Positions 8,150 through 16,340 of a stretch of DNA of 64,000 nt are shown here, one piece after another. Location of the stretch: contig NZ_SSMD01000001.1 of assembly GCF_004799325.1 (NCBI RefSeq), positions 372,001 through 436,000 on the forward strand. The letters are read 5' to 3'. Source of the stretch: Thalassobius vesicularis (GTDB lineage: Bacteria > Pseudomonadota > Alphaproteobacteria > Rhodobacterales > Rhodobacteraceae). The translations under genes were made by a program, and so were the position numbers. The notes below the pieces were generated by a model, which saw only the letters and a program-made list of their open reading frames with translations, was not told the DNA's origin and ran no database searches. Position 1 is the stretch's first letter, and each line of letters opens with the position of its first letter.

Positions 8150-9145
8150 TCAGAGGAGACCGGCAGCGGGGCGCAGGATGCCAGTTTCCACGCCGCGGCG
8201 GTTGCGGATCGGGGTGTTCATGCGTTTGCGGGTCGCGGGATGGTCGAGGTCCAGCAGGCCGTATTTGACCAGGATTGCCGCGATTGCGCATTCCGAGCCA
8301 CGCGTGGTGCCGTCTGCGACCTTGAGCGCGATGCCCCAGCCCTTTTCCGGGACGATGGCGATGAAGAACGCCTCGGCCCCGGTTTTCAAGGCGACGCGGC
8401 CGTCCATGGCGCGCATCAGCTCGGTGCAGGCGCGGCCTTCGCCAGCGACCAGTTCGGGGTAGGCGGTCATGGCGTCGCGCAGGCGGGCGGCGGCGCTGGC
8501 ACGGGTGCCCTGCCCCTCGCTTGCCGTGGCGAAGAAGGCCATTGCGCGGGCCATGCCGTAGAGCGAGGTCGCGAAGTTGGGGGCCGAGCAGCCGTCAATG
8601 CCGAAGCCAGGGCTGGTTTCACCGGTCAGATCCTCGAACGCTTCGAGCACGGCTTTTTGCACGGGATGCTCGGGGCGGACATATTCCGGGTCGCCGCCGA
8701 TATGTTTGTTCAGCGTCAGGAAGCCCGAATGCTTGCCCGAGCAGTTGTTATGGTACTGACAGGGCGAGCTGTCCGAGCACAGCAGCGATTTATGCGCGAC
8801 CGGATCATCGGGCATCTGCGGGCCACAGCGGAAATCGTCATCGCCCATACCCAGATGTGACAGCCAGGCCTGAACCCGGTCGGTATGGATCGCGGCACCG
8901 TTATGCGAGGCGCAGGCCAAGGCCAGATGCTCGGTCTTCAGGCCGAAAGCGTCGGCGGCGCCGGACTCGATCAGCGGCAGGGCTTGCAGCATTTTCGAGG
9001 AACTGCGCGGCAGCACGATCGCGGCGGGATCGCCCCAGGCCTGCACGATCTGACCGCTGCCATCCACGATCACCGCGTGCCCCATATGGACGCTTTCCAG
9101 GAACGGTCCACGCCAGATTTCAGCCAGTGGGACGGGGTTTGTCAT
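8150..9145 (-). CDS. Asparaginase (Rhizobium etli type II / COG4448)
   Basis: A 331-residue protein of the asparaginase-II family typified by Rhizobium etli AnsA, structurally related to beta-lactamases and unrelated to E. coli AnsB. Hydrolysis of asparagine to aspartate and ammonia is predicted. Motifs seen: the catalytic SSSKMLQALPL (Ser-x-x-Lys style) near residue 48, and HNNCSGKHSGFL near residue 132, carrying the conserved Cys and SGKH. A second cysteine lies in FGIDGCSAPNFA; these cysteines bind zinc in the R. etli enzyme. Monocistronic on the minus strand, convergent with rppH and divergent from the IalB-like gene. Confidence 0.88.
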   Translation of the reverse strand: MTNPVPLAEIWRGPFLESVHMGHAVIVDGSGQIVQAWGDPAAIVLPRSSSKMLQALPLIESGAADAFGLKTEHLALACASHNGAAIHTDRVQAWLSHLGMGDDDFRCGPQMPDDPVAHKSLLCSDSSPCQYHNNCSGKHSGFLTLNKHIGGDPEYVRPEHPVQKAVLEAFEDLTGETSPGFGIDGCSAPNFATSLYGMARAMAFFATASEGQGTRASAAARLRDAMTAYPELVAGEGRACTELMRAMDGRVALKTGAEAFFIAIVPEKGWGIALKVADGTTRGSECAIAAILVKYGLLDLDHPATRKRMNTPIRNRRGVETGILRPAAGLL

Positions 9146-9201
9146 GATCGGTGCCTCTTCAACTCTGTGTCAGCGCTGTGCGAAATTCCGCCAATGGCTC
9201 T

Positions 9202-9230
9202 TTCGTCCGTGGCGCAAATTGGGCTATTGT
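9202..9230 (+). promoter_or_regulatory. Candidate promoter of the IalB-like gene
   Basis: TTCGTC (9202-9207) and TATTGT (9225-9230) with a 17-base spacer, about 100 bases before the gene start. The -35 is only a fair match. Confidence 0.4.
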
Positions 9231-9332
9231 TGCATTGTCGAGACGAAAATGACGCGCCGGTCAAGAAAGTCCATAACAGAAGCGGCACGTCGATCAGGAT
9301 TTGAGGCAAGCTACAGCTTGGAGGCTGGGAAT

Positions 9333-9860
9333 ATGGGATCACCTTTTGTGCGCGGCATGGCCGGAGCCCTGATGGCGCTGGCAGCGACGGGTGTCTGGGC
9401 GCAGAGTGCCAGCGACAATCAGGTCGCCGCGAAAACCGACTGGAGCGTCTTCGAAGACAAGGACCCCAAGGAATGCTGGGCCGTGTCCGCTCCGAAGGAA
9501 ACGGTCAACACCAAGGACGGCCGCGTCGTGGCTGTTCGCCGTGGCGACATCCTGCTGATGGCGTTTTTCCGCCCCGCAGCTGGCGTGAAAGGCCAACTGA
9601 CCTTTACCGGCGGCTATCCGTTCGCCAAGGGCGTTCCGGTGACGCTGGAGGTGGGCGGCGCATCGTTCGACCTGTTCAGCGAGGGCGAATGGGCGTGGCC
9701 GGCATCGGCCTCGGACGACGCCAAGATCATCGCCGCCATGAAGCGCGGCAGCGAGGCCGTCCTGACCGCCCGGTCCGCACGCGGCACGCAAACCAAGGAC
9801 AAGTTCAGCCTGCTGGGTTTCACCGCGGCACTGGACGAGGCCGAGAAACGCTGCAACTGA
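9333..9860 (+). CDS. IalB-family secreted protein
   Basis: A 175-residue exported protein with a signal peptide (about 1-23, ending VWAQS). It shows the invasion-associated locus B fold: a [20 protein letters not shown] opening with one Cys, then strands [15 protein letters not shown] and LTFTGGYPF, and a final Cys near the C-terminus (EKRCN) that could pair with the first. Function is unproven; IalB was named from Bartonella, but free-living alphaproteobacteria carry many paralogues. The ATG at 9333 has a GGAGG site; upstream in-frame sequence is not protein-like. A clear terminator follows. Confidence 0.85.
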   Translation: MGSPFVRGMAGALMALAATGVWAQSASDNQVAAKTDWSVFEDKDPKECWAVSAPKETVNTKDGRVVAVRRGDILLMAFFRPAAGVKGQLTFTGGYPFAKGVPVTLEVGGASFDLFSEGEWAWPASASDDAKIIAAMKRGSEAVLTARSARGTQTKDKFSLLGFTAALDEAEKRCN

Positions 9861-9882
9861 CGCGACCGCTCGCGCAGATGTG

Positions 9883-9906
9883 ACGGCCCCTTTGGGGGCC
9901 GTTTTT
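9883..9906 (+). terminator. Rho-independent terminator after the IalB-like gene
   Basis: ACGGCCCC, loop TTT, then GGGGGCCGT and a run of T. Confidence 0.85.
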
Positions 9907-9925
9907 CGTATCGGCAACATATCTT

Positions 9926-9954
9926 TTGGCAATTGCCCAAGAATCCTGTATGGA
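9926..9954 (+). promoter_or_regulatory. Predicted rlmN promoter
   Basis: TTGGCA (9926-9931), a 17-base spacer, and TATGGA (9949-9954), about 30 bases before the rlmN ATG. Confidence 0.6.
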
Positions 9955-9984
9955 CCCGTTTCATCCCGCGAAAAGGACCATGCG

Positions 9985-11178
9985 ATGTCGGCCTCCGCTC
10001 CGATCACCCAGGACGTCATGACTATTCCCCGGAAGCTGCCCGAGGGGCCGACCAACATCGTCGGCCTGACCCGGGATCAATTGCGCGACGCGCTGCTGGC
10101 GATGGGGACGCCCGAAAAGCAGGTCAAGATGCGGGTAAACCAGGTCTGGCAATGGGTCTACCAGTGGGGCGTGCGCGACTTTGACGCCATGACCAACCTG
10201 GCCAAGGCTTATCGCCAGCAGCTGGCCGAGAATTTCGTGATCGAGATCCCCGAGGTCGTCAGCAAACAAGTCTCGATGGACGGCACCCGCAAGTACCTTG
10301 TCCGCATCGCCGGCGGGCACGAGGTCGAGGTTGTTTACATCCCGGAAACCGATCGCGGTACTCTGTGCGTCAGCTCGCAGGTGGGCTGCACACTGACCTG
10401 TTCGTTCTGCCATACCGGCACGCAGAAACTGGTGCGCAACCTGACCTCGGCCGAGATCGTGGGCCAGATCATGATGGCGCGCGACGATCTGGACGAATGG
10501 CCCCAACCCGGTGTCGGCACCGGCGACGCCGGCCCGCGCCTGCTGTCCAACGTCGTGCTGATGGGCATGGGCGAGCCGCTCTATAACTTCGACAACGTGC
10601 GCGACGCGATGAAGATCGCGATGGATGGCGAGGGGATTTCCCTGTCGCGTCGCCGCATTACCTTGTCCACCAGCGGCGTCGTGCCCGAGATCGCCAAATG
10701 CGCCGAAGAGATCGGCTGCATGCTGGCCGTCAGCTTCCACGCCACTACAGACGAGGTGCGCGACAAACTGGTGCCGATCAACAAACGCTGGAACATCAAG
10801 GAACTGCTGGACGCCCTGCGCGCCTATCCGAAACTGTCGAACAGCGAGCGCATCACCTTTGAATACGTGATGCTGAAGGACGTGAACGACACCGACGCGG
10901 ACGCCCGCCGCCTGGTCAAGCTGATCCAGGGCATCCCGGCCAAGATCAACCTGATCCCGTTCAACGAATGGCCCGGCAGCCCCTATCAGCGCAGCGATTG
11001 GGACCGGATCGAGAAGTTCGCGGACATCATCTACAAGGCCGGTTACGCCAGCCCGATCCGCACCCCGCGCGGAGAGGACATCATGGCCGCCTGTGGTCAG
11101 CTGAAATCCGCGACCGAGCGCGCACGCAAGTCCCGCGCCCAGATCGAGGCCGAAGCAGGCGTCGCGCAACAATCCTGA
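9985..11178 (+). CDS. rlmN: Dual-specificity rRNA/tRNA adenine-C2 methyltransferase RlmN
   Basis: A 397-residue radical-SAM enzyme that methylates C2 of A2503 in 23S rRNA and of A37 in some tRNAs. The radical-SAM cluster motif CxxxCxxC is seen as [11 protein letters not shown]. Other family blocks are [69 protein letters not shown], and [15 protein letters not shown], which contains the conserved C-terminal catalytic Cys. The start at 9985 follows AAAAGGA; upstream in-frame sequence overlaps the previous terminator. Confidence 0.97.
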   Translation: MSASAPITQDVMTIPRKLPEGPTNIVGLTRDQLRDALLAMGTPEKQVKMRVNQVWQWVYQWGVRDFDAMTNLAKAYRQQLAENFVIEIPEVVSKQVSMDGTRKYLVRIAGGHEVEVVYIPETDRGTLCVSSQVGCTLTCSFCHTGTQKLVRNLTSAEIVGQIMMARDDLDEWPQPGVGTGDAGPRLLSNVVLMGMGEPLYNFDNVRDAMKIAMDGEGISLSRRRITLSTSGVVPEIAKCAEEIGCMLAVSFHATTDEVRDKLVPINKRWNIKELLDALRAYPKLSNSERITFEYVMLKDVNDTDADARRLVKLIQGIPAKINLIPFNEWPGSPYQRSDWDRIEKFADIIYKAGYASPIRTPRGEDIMAACGQLKSATERARKSRAQIEAEAGVAQQS

Positions 11179-11209
11179 CAAACCACAGGATTTGTTTCTG
11201 ATTTCACAC

Positions 11210-11232
11210 AAATGCCCCAATCTGGGGCATTT
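11210..11232 (+). terminator. Perfect 9-bp inverted repeat after rlmN
   Basis: AAATGCCCC, loop AATCT, GGGGCATTT. It is placed between the rlmN stop and the start of a small gene. It reads as a terminator with a short T tail, but because the small gene has no other obvious promoter it could also be an operator or attenuator. Confidence 0.55.
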
Positions 11233-11290
11233 CGCGCCCCAATCCGGCAACAGACTGTTTCCAGAAGCAAGTTCCACTGGAGACAGGACA

Positions 11291-11500
11291 ATGCAGAAAA
11301 TCGAAGCCATCACCCCCGCCATCACCAGCACTGTGCTGGAGCTGATCCGTCAGGAGCGCGCGAAATCCGTGTCCGTGCGGGAATGGAAATTCCGCCTGAT
11401 GGGCTATGGCTACCGCGTCATGAACACCGACCATGGCGAAGTCATCGCGACCCTGCGCCAGCAGGAAATCTGCGCCATCCCCGCCGAGCTGCTGCACTAA
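11291..11500 (+). CDS. Conserved-looking 69-residue protein of unknown function
   Basis: A small soluble protein (MQKIEAITPAITSTVLELIR start, ending ICAIPAELLH). It has a helical N-terminal half rich in charged residues, then WKFRLMGYGYRVMNTDHGEV, which suggests two beta strands. No signal peptide, membrane segment or known motif is seen. The ATG at 11291 follows GGAGACAGGAC; an upstream in-frame ATG at 11192 would run through the inverted repeat and is unlikely. It converges on the LOG-family gene with a 3-base gap. Confidence 0.65.
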   Translation: MQKIEAITPAITSTVLELIRQERAKSVSVREWKFRLMGYGYRVMNTDHGEVIATLRQQEICAIPAELLH

Positions 11501-11503
11501 GAC

Positions 11504-12349
11504 TTACCGCCCCGGGATATGCGCCCGCTTGGTGCCCGCGCCGTCCCAGTTGTGCATCGCGTCGAACGCCTCTTCGGCGGTTTCGACATAGCGGAACAGC
11601 GCCAGATCTTCTCGGCTGATCGTGCCGGCCTCGGCCAGCGCCTCCCAGTTGATGATGTTGCACCAGAACTCGCAGCCGAACAGCAAGAACGGCACGCGTT
11701 TCATCCGTCCGGTCTGGATCAGGGTCAGCGCCTCGAACATCTCGTCCAGGGTGCCAAAGCCACCCGGAAACACGCAGATCGCATTCGCTCGCATCAGGAA
11801 ATGCATCTTGCGGATCGCGAAATAGTGGAAGTTGAAGCACAGCTCGGGCGTCACGTACGGGTTCGGAGCCTGCTCGTGCGGCAGCACGATGTTCAAACCC
11901 ACGGTCAACCCACCTGCCTCGGCCGCGCCTCGATTGCCTGCCTCCATCACACCGGGCCCGCCGCCAGTGCAGATGACGTTCTCGCCCCCGCCTGATTTCA
12001 ACGACTCTTCGGTGATCATGAAGGCCAGCTTGCGGGCCTCCTCGTAATATTTCGACAGTTCAGCCAGCGTCTTGGTCTTTGCGCTTTCCTTACCCTCGGG
12101 CGAGGGCACACGCGCGCCGCCGAACAGCACGACGGTGCTGTTGATGCCGTGTTCATCCAGCATCAGCTGCGGTTTCAGCAGTTCCAGCTGCAGGCGCACC
12201 GGACGCAATTCGTCCCGGCACATGAAATCGAAATCATCAAAGGCCAGCTTGTACGAATCCGAACGTGTCTGCGGCGTGTCCGGAACCTGGCGCGCCGTGC
12301 GTCGATCGATGTGGGCGTCGCGGAATGGGCTGTTGCGGTCGTCTTTCAT
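11504..12349 (-). CDS. LOG-family protein (TIGR00730-like)
   Basis: A 281-residue Rossmann-type protein. The diagnostic motif PGGFGTLDE is present near residue 200, with a second nucleotide-binding stretch CTGGGPGVMEAGNRGA. LOG proteins are cytokinin-riboside or AMP phosphoribohydrolases often mislabelled lysine decarboxylases. This longer type, with an N-terminal extension of about 80 residues, is common in alphaproteobacteria; AMP or another nucleotide is the probable substrate. The ATG at 12349 has an AGGGAA site; an in-frame GTG at 12376 lacks one. Confidence 0.85.
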   Translation of the reverse strand: MKDDRNSPFRDAHIDRRTARQVPDTPQTRSDSYKLAFDDFDFMCRDELRPVRLQLELLKPQLMLDEHGINSTVVLFGGARVPSPEGKESAKTKTLAELSKYYEEARKLAFMITEESLKSGGGENVICTGGGPGVMEAGNRGAAEAGGLTVGLNIVLPHEQAPNPYVTPELCFNFHYFAIRKMHFLMRANAICVFPGGFGTLDEMFEALTLIQTGRMKRVPFLLFGCEFWCNIINWEALAEAGTISREDLALFRYVETAEEAFDAMHNWDGAGTKRAHIPGR

Positions 12350-12453
12350 TGGTTTTTTCCCTGCTGCGCCTGTCACCTAACAGCTAGCGCGCCTTGCGTG
12401 TCATTGCCAGAGGATTGCGGCAGCCAGTACACCCGCGCATACCCACTGGCACG

Positions 12454-12482
12454 TTGCACGCAGCCGCGCAGCGCCTTATAGG
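12454..12482 (+). promoter_or_regulatory. Predicted dapD promoter
   Basis: TTGCAC (12454-12459), a 17-base spacer, and TATAGG (12477-12482), about 40 bases upstream of the dapD start. Confidence 0.55.
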
Positions 12483-12520
12483 CAATGTCGAACCTGAATG
12501 CCTGACCTAGGGAGAGAGCC

Positions 12521-13348
12521 ATGTCGAACGCCCAGCTCGAAGCTGCGATCGAAGCCGCGTGGGAAGCACGCGACACCATCACCCCCGCCACCACCGGCGA
12601 AACCCGCGACGCCATCGAGGACACGCTGAACGCGCTGGACTCGGGCAAGCTGCGCGTTGCTGAAAAGCAGGCGGACGGCAACTGGCACGTGAACCAGTGG
12701 GCCAAGAAGGCGGTGCTGCTGGGCTTCCGCATCAAGGACATGGAAATCCAGTCCGGCGGCCCGCAAGGCGGCGGCTGGTGGGACAAGGTGGACAGCAAGT
12801 TCGCCGGTTGGCAGGAAGGCGACTGGAAAGCCGCCGGTTTCCGCGCCGTTCCCAACTGCGTCGTGCGCAAGTCCGCCTATATCGCGCCGGGCGTGGTGCT
12901 GATGCCGTCCTTCGTTAACCTCGGCGCGCACGTGGACACCGGCACCATGGTGGACACCTGGGCGACCGTCGGCAGCTGCGCGCAGATCGGTAAGAACGTG
13001 CACCTGTCCGGTGGCGTCGGCATCGGCGGCGTGCTGGAGCCGATGCAGGCTGGCCCGACCATCATCGAGGACAACTGCTTTATCGGCGCGCGTTCGGAAG
13101 TTGTCGAAGGCGTGATCGTCCGCGAAGGCTCGGTCCTGGGCATGGGCGTTTACATCGGCCAGTCGACCAAGATCGTCGACCGCGAGTCCGGCGAAGTCAT
13201 GTATGGCGAAGTGCCCGCGGGTTCGGTGGTCGTGTCCGGCTCGATGCCGTCGAAAAACGGCGTGCACCTGTACTGCGCCGTGATCGTGAAGCGCGTGGAC
13301 GCCAAGACCCGCTCCAAGACCTCGATCAACGAGCTGCTGCGGGATTGA
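12521..13348 (+). CDS. dapD: 2,3,4,5-tetrahydropyridine-2,6-dicarboxylate N-succinyltransferase
   Basis: A 275-residue cytosolic enzyme of the succinylase branch of diaminopimelate/lysine synthesis. It succinylates tetrahydrodipicolinate with succinyl-CoA. An N-terminal helical domain is followed by a left-handed beta-helix of hexapeptide repeats (roughly 100-230: [54 protein letters not shown]). The length of about 275 is typical. GGGAGAG precedes the ATG. DapE, which removes the succinyl group later in the pathway, lies 5 kb downstream but is not co-transcribed. Confidence 0.97.
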   Translation: MSNAQLEAAIEAAWEARDTITPATTGETRDAIEDTLNALDSGKLRVAEKQADGNWHVNQWAKKAVLLGFRIKDMEIQSGGPQGGGWWDKVDSKFAGWQEGDWKAAGFRAVPNCVVRKSAYIAPGVVLMPSFVNLGAHVDTGTMVDTWATVGSCAQIGKNVHLSGGVGIGGVLEPMQAGPTIIEDNCFIGARSEVVEGVIVREGSVLGMGVYIGQSTKIVDRESGEVMYGEVPAGSVVVSGSMPSKNGVHLYCAVIVKRVDAKTRSKTSINELLRD

Positions 13349-13366
13349 TCCCCGTCTAACCGATTG

Positions 13367-13396
13367 AAAACGCGCCTTTCGGGGCGCGTTTTTTCA
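13367..13396. terminator. Bidirectional terminator between dapD and Hint protein 1
   Basis: GAAAACGCGCC, loop TTTC, GGGGCGCGTTTTTTC. The T run merges with the stop codon of the convergent gene; on the other strand the stem is followed by TTTTC. Confidence 0.8.
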
Positions 13397-15013
13397 TGCC
13401 CGCGCCAGCAGCACCCGCGCCTCGAACGGGCGCAGCGACAGGCGGGCGGAGGGGCCATAGCTGGTGTCGGTGATATCCTCCAACCCCGGCATCAGGCGCA
13501 GGATTTCATCACGGGTATCAGCGTCAAAGCTGTCCAGCGTCGCCTGTCCCGGATGGTAGCTTTCGCTGTCCAACCCGTTGGCCGAGACGATCTCGTGCCG
13601 GTCGAACAGCAGGTGGACATAGGTCACGGGCTGCCCGTCGGCGCGCACGGTGATCGACGCACCATTCACCAGATCACGGGCTTTCACCAGCACCTCACCC
13701 TCGCCGAACAGCAGAACAGCACGGGGCGAGCGGACCAAAACCCGGTGGTTAGGCGAAAACTCGACGCTGTCATGCGGCCCCAGCACGCCGGCGGCGAAGC
13801 GTACCGGCGCGTCCGGCCCGAACGCCCGCCGGGTCGAGGTGCCGATCCAGCGCAGCGCTTGCAGACCGTTGTCGCGCGTGACCACCAGATCGCCGGGGCG
13901 TAGCCGTTCCACCGCAACAGGGCCGCGCGGGGTCAGCACCCGGGTTCCGGCGGTAAAGCACGGCGTCGTCTCAACCGTGACATAGCCGACATCGGTGTTC
14001 CCGGCGCCGTCCGTCACCTCATAAGTGAAAGTATTCTCGCCCTCGTCCCCGTCAGCCCAGAGCGTGATCGTACCGTCCGGGTTCAGCACGATCACCTCGC
14101 CTGTGGACAGGGTGATGCTGTCGCCCGCCACCACCGGATGGCCATTGATCGCGGTGATCCTTAGCTCAGGCCCGACCGAGGAGCTGTCGTTGCCCAGCAG
14201 GTCCACCGTCCGCGACCCGTCCGCCTGAACCGAAACGTGATCGTCGCCCGCCACCAGCGCGCATTGCACGGAATCTCCTGCAATCAACAGGTTACTGTCA
14301 TAGGAATGGTCCCCGCCATCGGCGATCCCGATGCGGATCGTGTTCACCTGCCCCGCATTTACCGGCGCGCGCAGCGACAGGGTGACGGTGAAACCGTCCA
14401 TCTCGGTGTTGGCGACCTCGTCGTTGGCGGCGTTGTTGATGTAGAGGTTCGAGTTCGACTCGTCGTTGATATTGTTGATGGTGATGTCGCCGTCGCCCAC
14501 TGTCAGCGTGGCCTGCTGACCGTTCACCCAGACCCCAACCGCATCGTTGAAGCCCGAACCGCAATATTCAAGGTACTCCTCGGATGAGAACGTCACCTGC
14601 ATGGTCAGGGTCGAGCCGTCAGGGATGAACGTCGCCTCAAAAATCGCGGCATCATAGGTCTGCACGCCGGCGATCTGGTTCAGGTCGGCGTCACCGCCCG
14701 TATGCATGTTCCCCGAGGTCGAGGCCGACGTATTCGCGTCGCCCGAGCTGTTGGTGATCGAGGTCGCCCGGCCCGTGGACAGGATCACGCCGGTATCCGA
14801 GGGGGTGATGTCCGGCGCGACCTCATCCCCGTTGGTGTAGATGCCCGAGGACGCGGACGCCCCGGTGTAATCCGCCGACACGATCTGGACGCCCGATCCG
14901 AACATCGTTTCGGCCATCTCCATCGCGGTGGCGTTGGTGTCGATCGGCAGCTCTTGCGCCTGAACCGACGTGGACGTCTGCGCGGTCTGGGAAAACGAGG
15001 AATATTTCGGCAT
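13394..15013 (-). CDS. Secreted-type choice-of-anchor/VCBS protein with C-terminal Hint domain
   Basis: A 539-residue protein without a classical signal peptide. Residues about 25-250 resemble the choice-of-anchor L domain (Asp/Gly/Thr/Ser-rich, TFSSEEYLEYCGSGFNDAVG). Residues about 255-345 form a cadherin/VCBS-like repeat (GDDEGENTFTYEVTDGAGNT-like strand pattern). From Cys352 a Hint (hedgehog/intein) domain begins, CFTAGTRVLTPRG, with SPNHRVLV near residue 420 and ESYHPG near residue 485. Hint domains can self-cleave; roseobacters carry many such proteins, probably exported by type I secretion. AT-rich DNA precedes the gene. A second Hint protein lies 2.5 kb away. Confidence 0.82.
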   Translation of the reverse strand: MPKYSSFSQTAQTSTSVQAQELPIDTNATAMEMAETMFGSGVQIVSADYTGASASSGIYTNGDEVAPDITPSDTGVILSTGRATSITNSSGDANTSASTSGNMHTGGDADLNQIAGVQTYDAAIFEATFIPDGSTLTMQVTFSSEEYLEYCGSGFNDAVGVWVNGQQATLTVGDGDITINNINDESNSNLYINNAANDEVANTEMDGFTVTLSLRAPVNAGQVNTIRIGIADGGDHSYDSNLLIAGDSVQCALVAGDDHVSVQADGSRTVDLLGNDSSSVGPELRITAINGHPVVAGDSITLSTGEVIVLNPDGTITLWADGDEGENTFTYEVTDGAGNTDVGYVTVETTPCFTAGTRVLTPRGPVAVERLRPGDLVVTRDNGLQALRWIGTSTRRAFGPDAPVRFAAGVLGPHDSVEFSPNHRVLVRSPRAVLLFGEGEVLVKARDLVNGASITVRADGQPVTYVHLLFDRHEIVSANGLDSESYHPGQATLDSFDADTRDEILRLMPGLEDITDTSYGPSARLSLRPFEARVLLARA

Positions 15014-15228
15014 GGCACCCCCTTTTGATTGGGGATAGGCGCCACTGGTTCACAAACCGTTGCTACAGAACGATTTTTCCCGCGGATTTTACGAAAATGC
15101 GGAAATTTATTCAGAACAAAATGGCGTAAGTGAATCCGTTTATTCAACATTTTTTTCTCAATTAGGGCGCGCCATATTCCCCTCATCGAAACGCGGAACA
15201 CAGCCCGCACCCAACTGGAGACCCCGAA
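15014..15228. other. AT-rich divergent intergenic region
   Basis: This 215-base region between Hint protein 1 and the SnoaL-like gene is clearly more AT-rich than its surroundings. It holds an imperfect inverted repeat (CCGC..ATTTT / AAAAT..GCGG, about 15080-15103). No ORF with a ribosome binding site was found. It probably carries both promoters; a CATATT near 15171 is the best -10 for the plus-strand gene. Confidence 0.4.
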
Positions 15229-15789
15229 ATGAAACTGCAAACCACCCTTATCGCCGCCCTGATCGGCAGCACCTTTGCCGCCCCCGTTCTGGCCGAAAAC
15301 AACGCCGCTGCCGTGGCTGCGCTGGCCGAGTTGGCCAAGGTTCAGGCCGAGCAGGCCCGGATCGAGAAGAACCTGGAAACGTTCGATATTCTGGACTTCG
15401 ACGTGTTCTCGGGCCAGCACTGGGACCGCCTGCACGAAAGCCACGCGGACAACATCGTCGTGCACTGGCCCGATGGCCGCACCACGACCGGTCTGGACGC
15501 ACACATCGCGGACCTGGAGGCGTTCTTTGTCTACGCCCCCGACACCCGGATCGAGACCCACCCCATCCGCATCGGCCAAGGTGAATGGACCGGCGTCGTC
15601 GGCGTGATCGAGGGCACCTTCAGCGCGCCCATGCCGATCGGCGACGGCAAGTTCATCGAGCCCACCGGCAAACCCTACAAGCTGACCATGGCCACCATCG
15701 GCCACTGGAACGCCGAAGGCGTCATGGACGAAGAATACCTGTTCTGGGACAACCTGACCTTCATGCGTCAGATCGGCCTGGCACAGTAA
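15229..15789 (+). CDS. Exported SnoaL-like (polyketide cyclase fold) protein
   Basis: A 186-residue protein with a clear signal peptide (MKLQTTLIAALIGSTFAAPV, cleavage after VLA). A short Ala/Glu helix is followed by a SnoaL/NTF2-like domain. Features are DVFSGQHWDRLHESHADNIV, HWPDGRTTTGLDAHIADLE, and the closing EEYLFWDNLTFMRQIGL, where the D/N pair and the C-terminal QIGL are typical of ester-cyclase-like SnoaL proteins. Periplasmic; substrate unknown. The ATG follows CTGGAGACCC. Followed by a GC hairpin. Confidence 0.78.
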   Translation: MKLQTTLIAALIGSTFAAPVLAENNAAAVAALAELAKVQAEQARIEKNLETFDILDFDVFSGQHWDRLHESHADNIVVHWPDGRTTTGLDAHIADLEAFFVYAPDTRIETHPIRIGQGEWTGVVGVIEGTFSAPMPIGDGKFIEPTGKPYKLTMATIGHWNAEGVMDEEYLFWDNLTFMRQIGLAQ

Positions 15790-15812
15790 CAACCTTCTGA
15801 TTTTCCAAACAA

Positions 15813-15842
15813 AACGGCTGTGTGGGCAACCACGCAGCCGTT
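15813..15842 (+). terminator. Hairpin after the SnoaL-like gene
   Basis: AACGGCTG-GTGG pairs with CCAC-CAGCCGTT around GCAA, with a single T-C bulge or mismatch. No long T run follows, so termination efficiency is uncertain. Confidence 0.5.
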
Positions 15843-15914
15843 GCGCGTTGCGATTGCGCTGGACCTTTGCGCCGGTTTTCGGCATGTCAGGGCGGTCAGT
15901 ACACGAGGCCCGAA

Positions 15915-16286
15915 ATGTCCGACTCCACGCCCGAAAAACCCAGCAAACAATCGCGCCAGAAGGTCTATACCCTGCTGGTTCAGGTCGGTCGGAAAGACGG
16001 CGACGGGCTGCCCAAGGGCGCAACCGGGGCGGCGCTGATGTGCTATGCCAGCGGCGTGGACGAGGCCGAAGCGGTGCGCGAAACCGTCGCCATCCTGAAG
16101 CAAGCCGACCTGGCGCCGCTGGACGTCACCGGCTACGGCACCGCCGAGGAACGGCTGGAGCAGGGCCACGATATCGAGCAGGACGAGCTGGACCTGATGA
16201 AGCGCGCGCTGGACGAAAACTCGGTCATCGTGGCGCAAATGACGCCGTTTTTCGGCGATGACGGCGGGGCCGACGCGAAGCATTAA
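15915..16286 (+). CDS. Acidic small protein of unknown function (123 residues)
   Basis: A soluble, acidic protein starting MSDSTPEKPSKQSRQKVYTL and ending FFGDDGGADAKH. The centre (YTLLVQVGRKDGDGLPKGAT, EAEAVRETVAILKQADL, LDVTGYGTAEERL) suggests an alternating alpha/beta fold of about 90 residues. No enzymatic motif or signal peptide is seen and I do not recognise a family. The ATG at 15915 follows CGAGG; the in-frame upstream start at 15822 lies in the preceding hairpin. Confidence 0.65.
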   Translation: MSDSTPEKPSKQSRQKVYTLLVQVGRKDGDGLPKGATGAALMCYASGVDEAEAVRETVAILKQADLAPLDVTGYGTAEERLEQGHDIEQDELDLMKRALDENSVIVAQMTPFFGDDGGADAKH

Positions 16287-16340
16287 CGGCTGCGTAACCG
16301 GCCGAATCGTAAGATTTCGGCCGATTTTCGTACGCCGATT

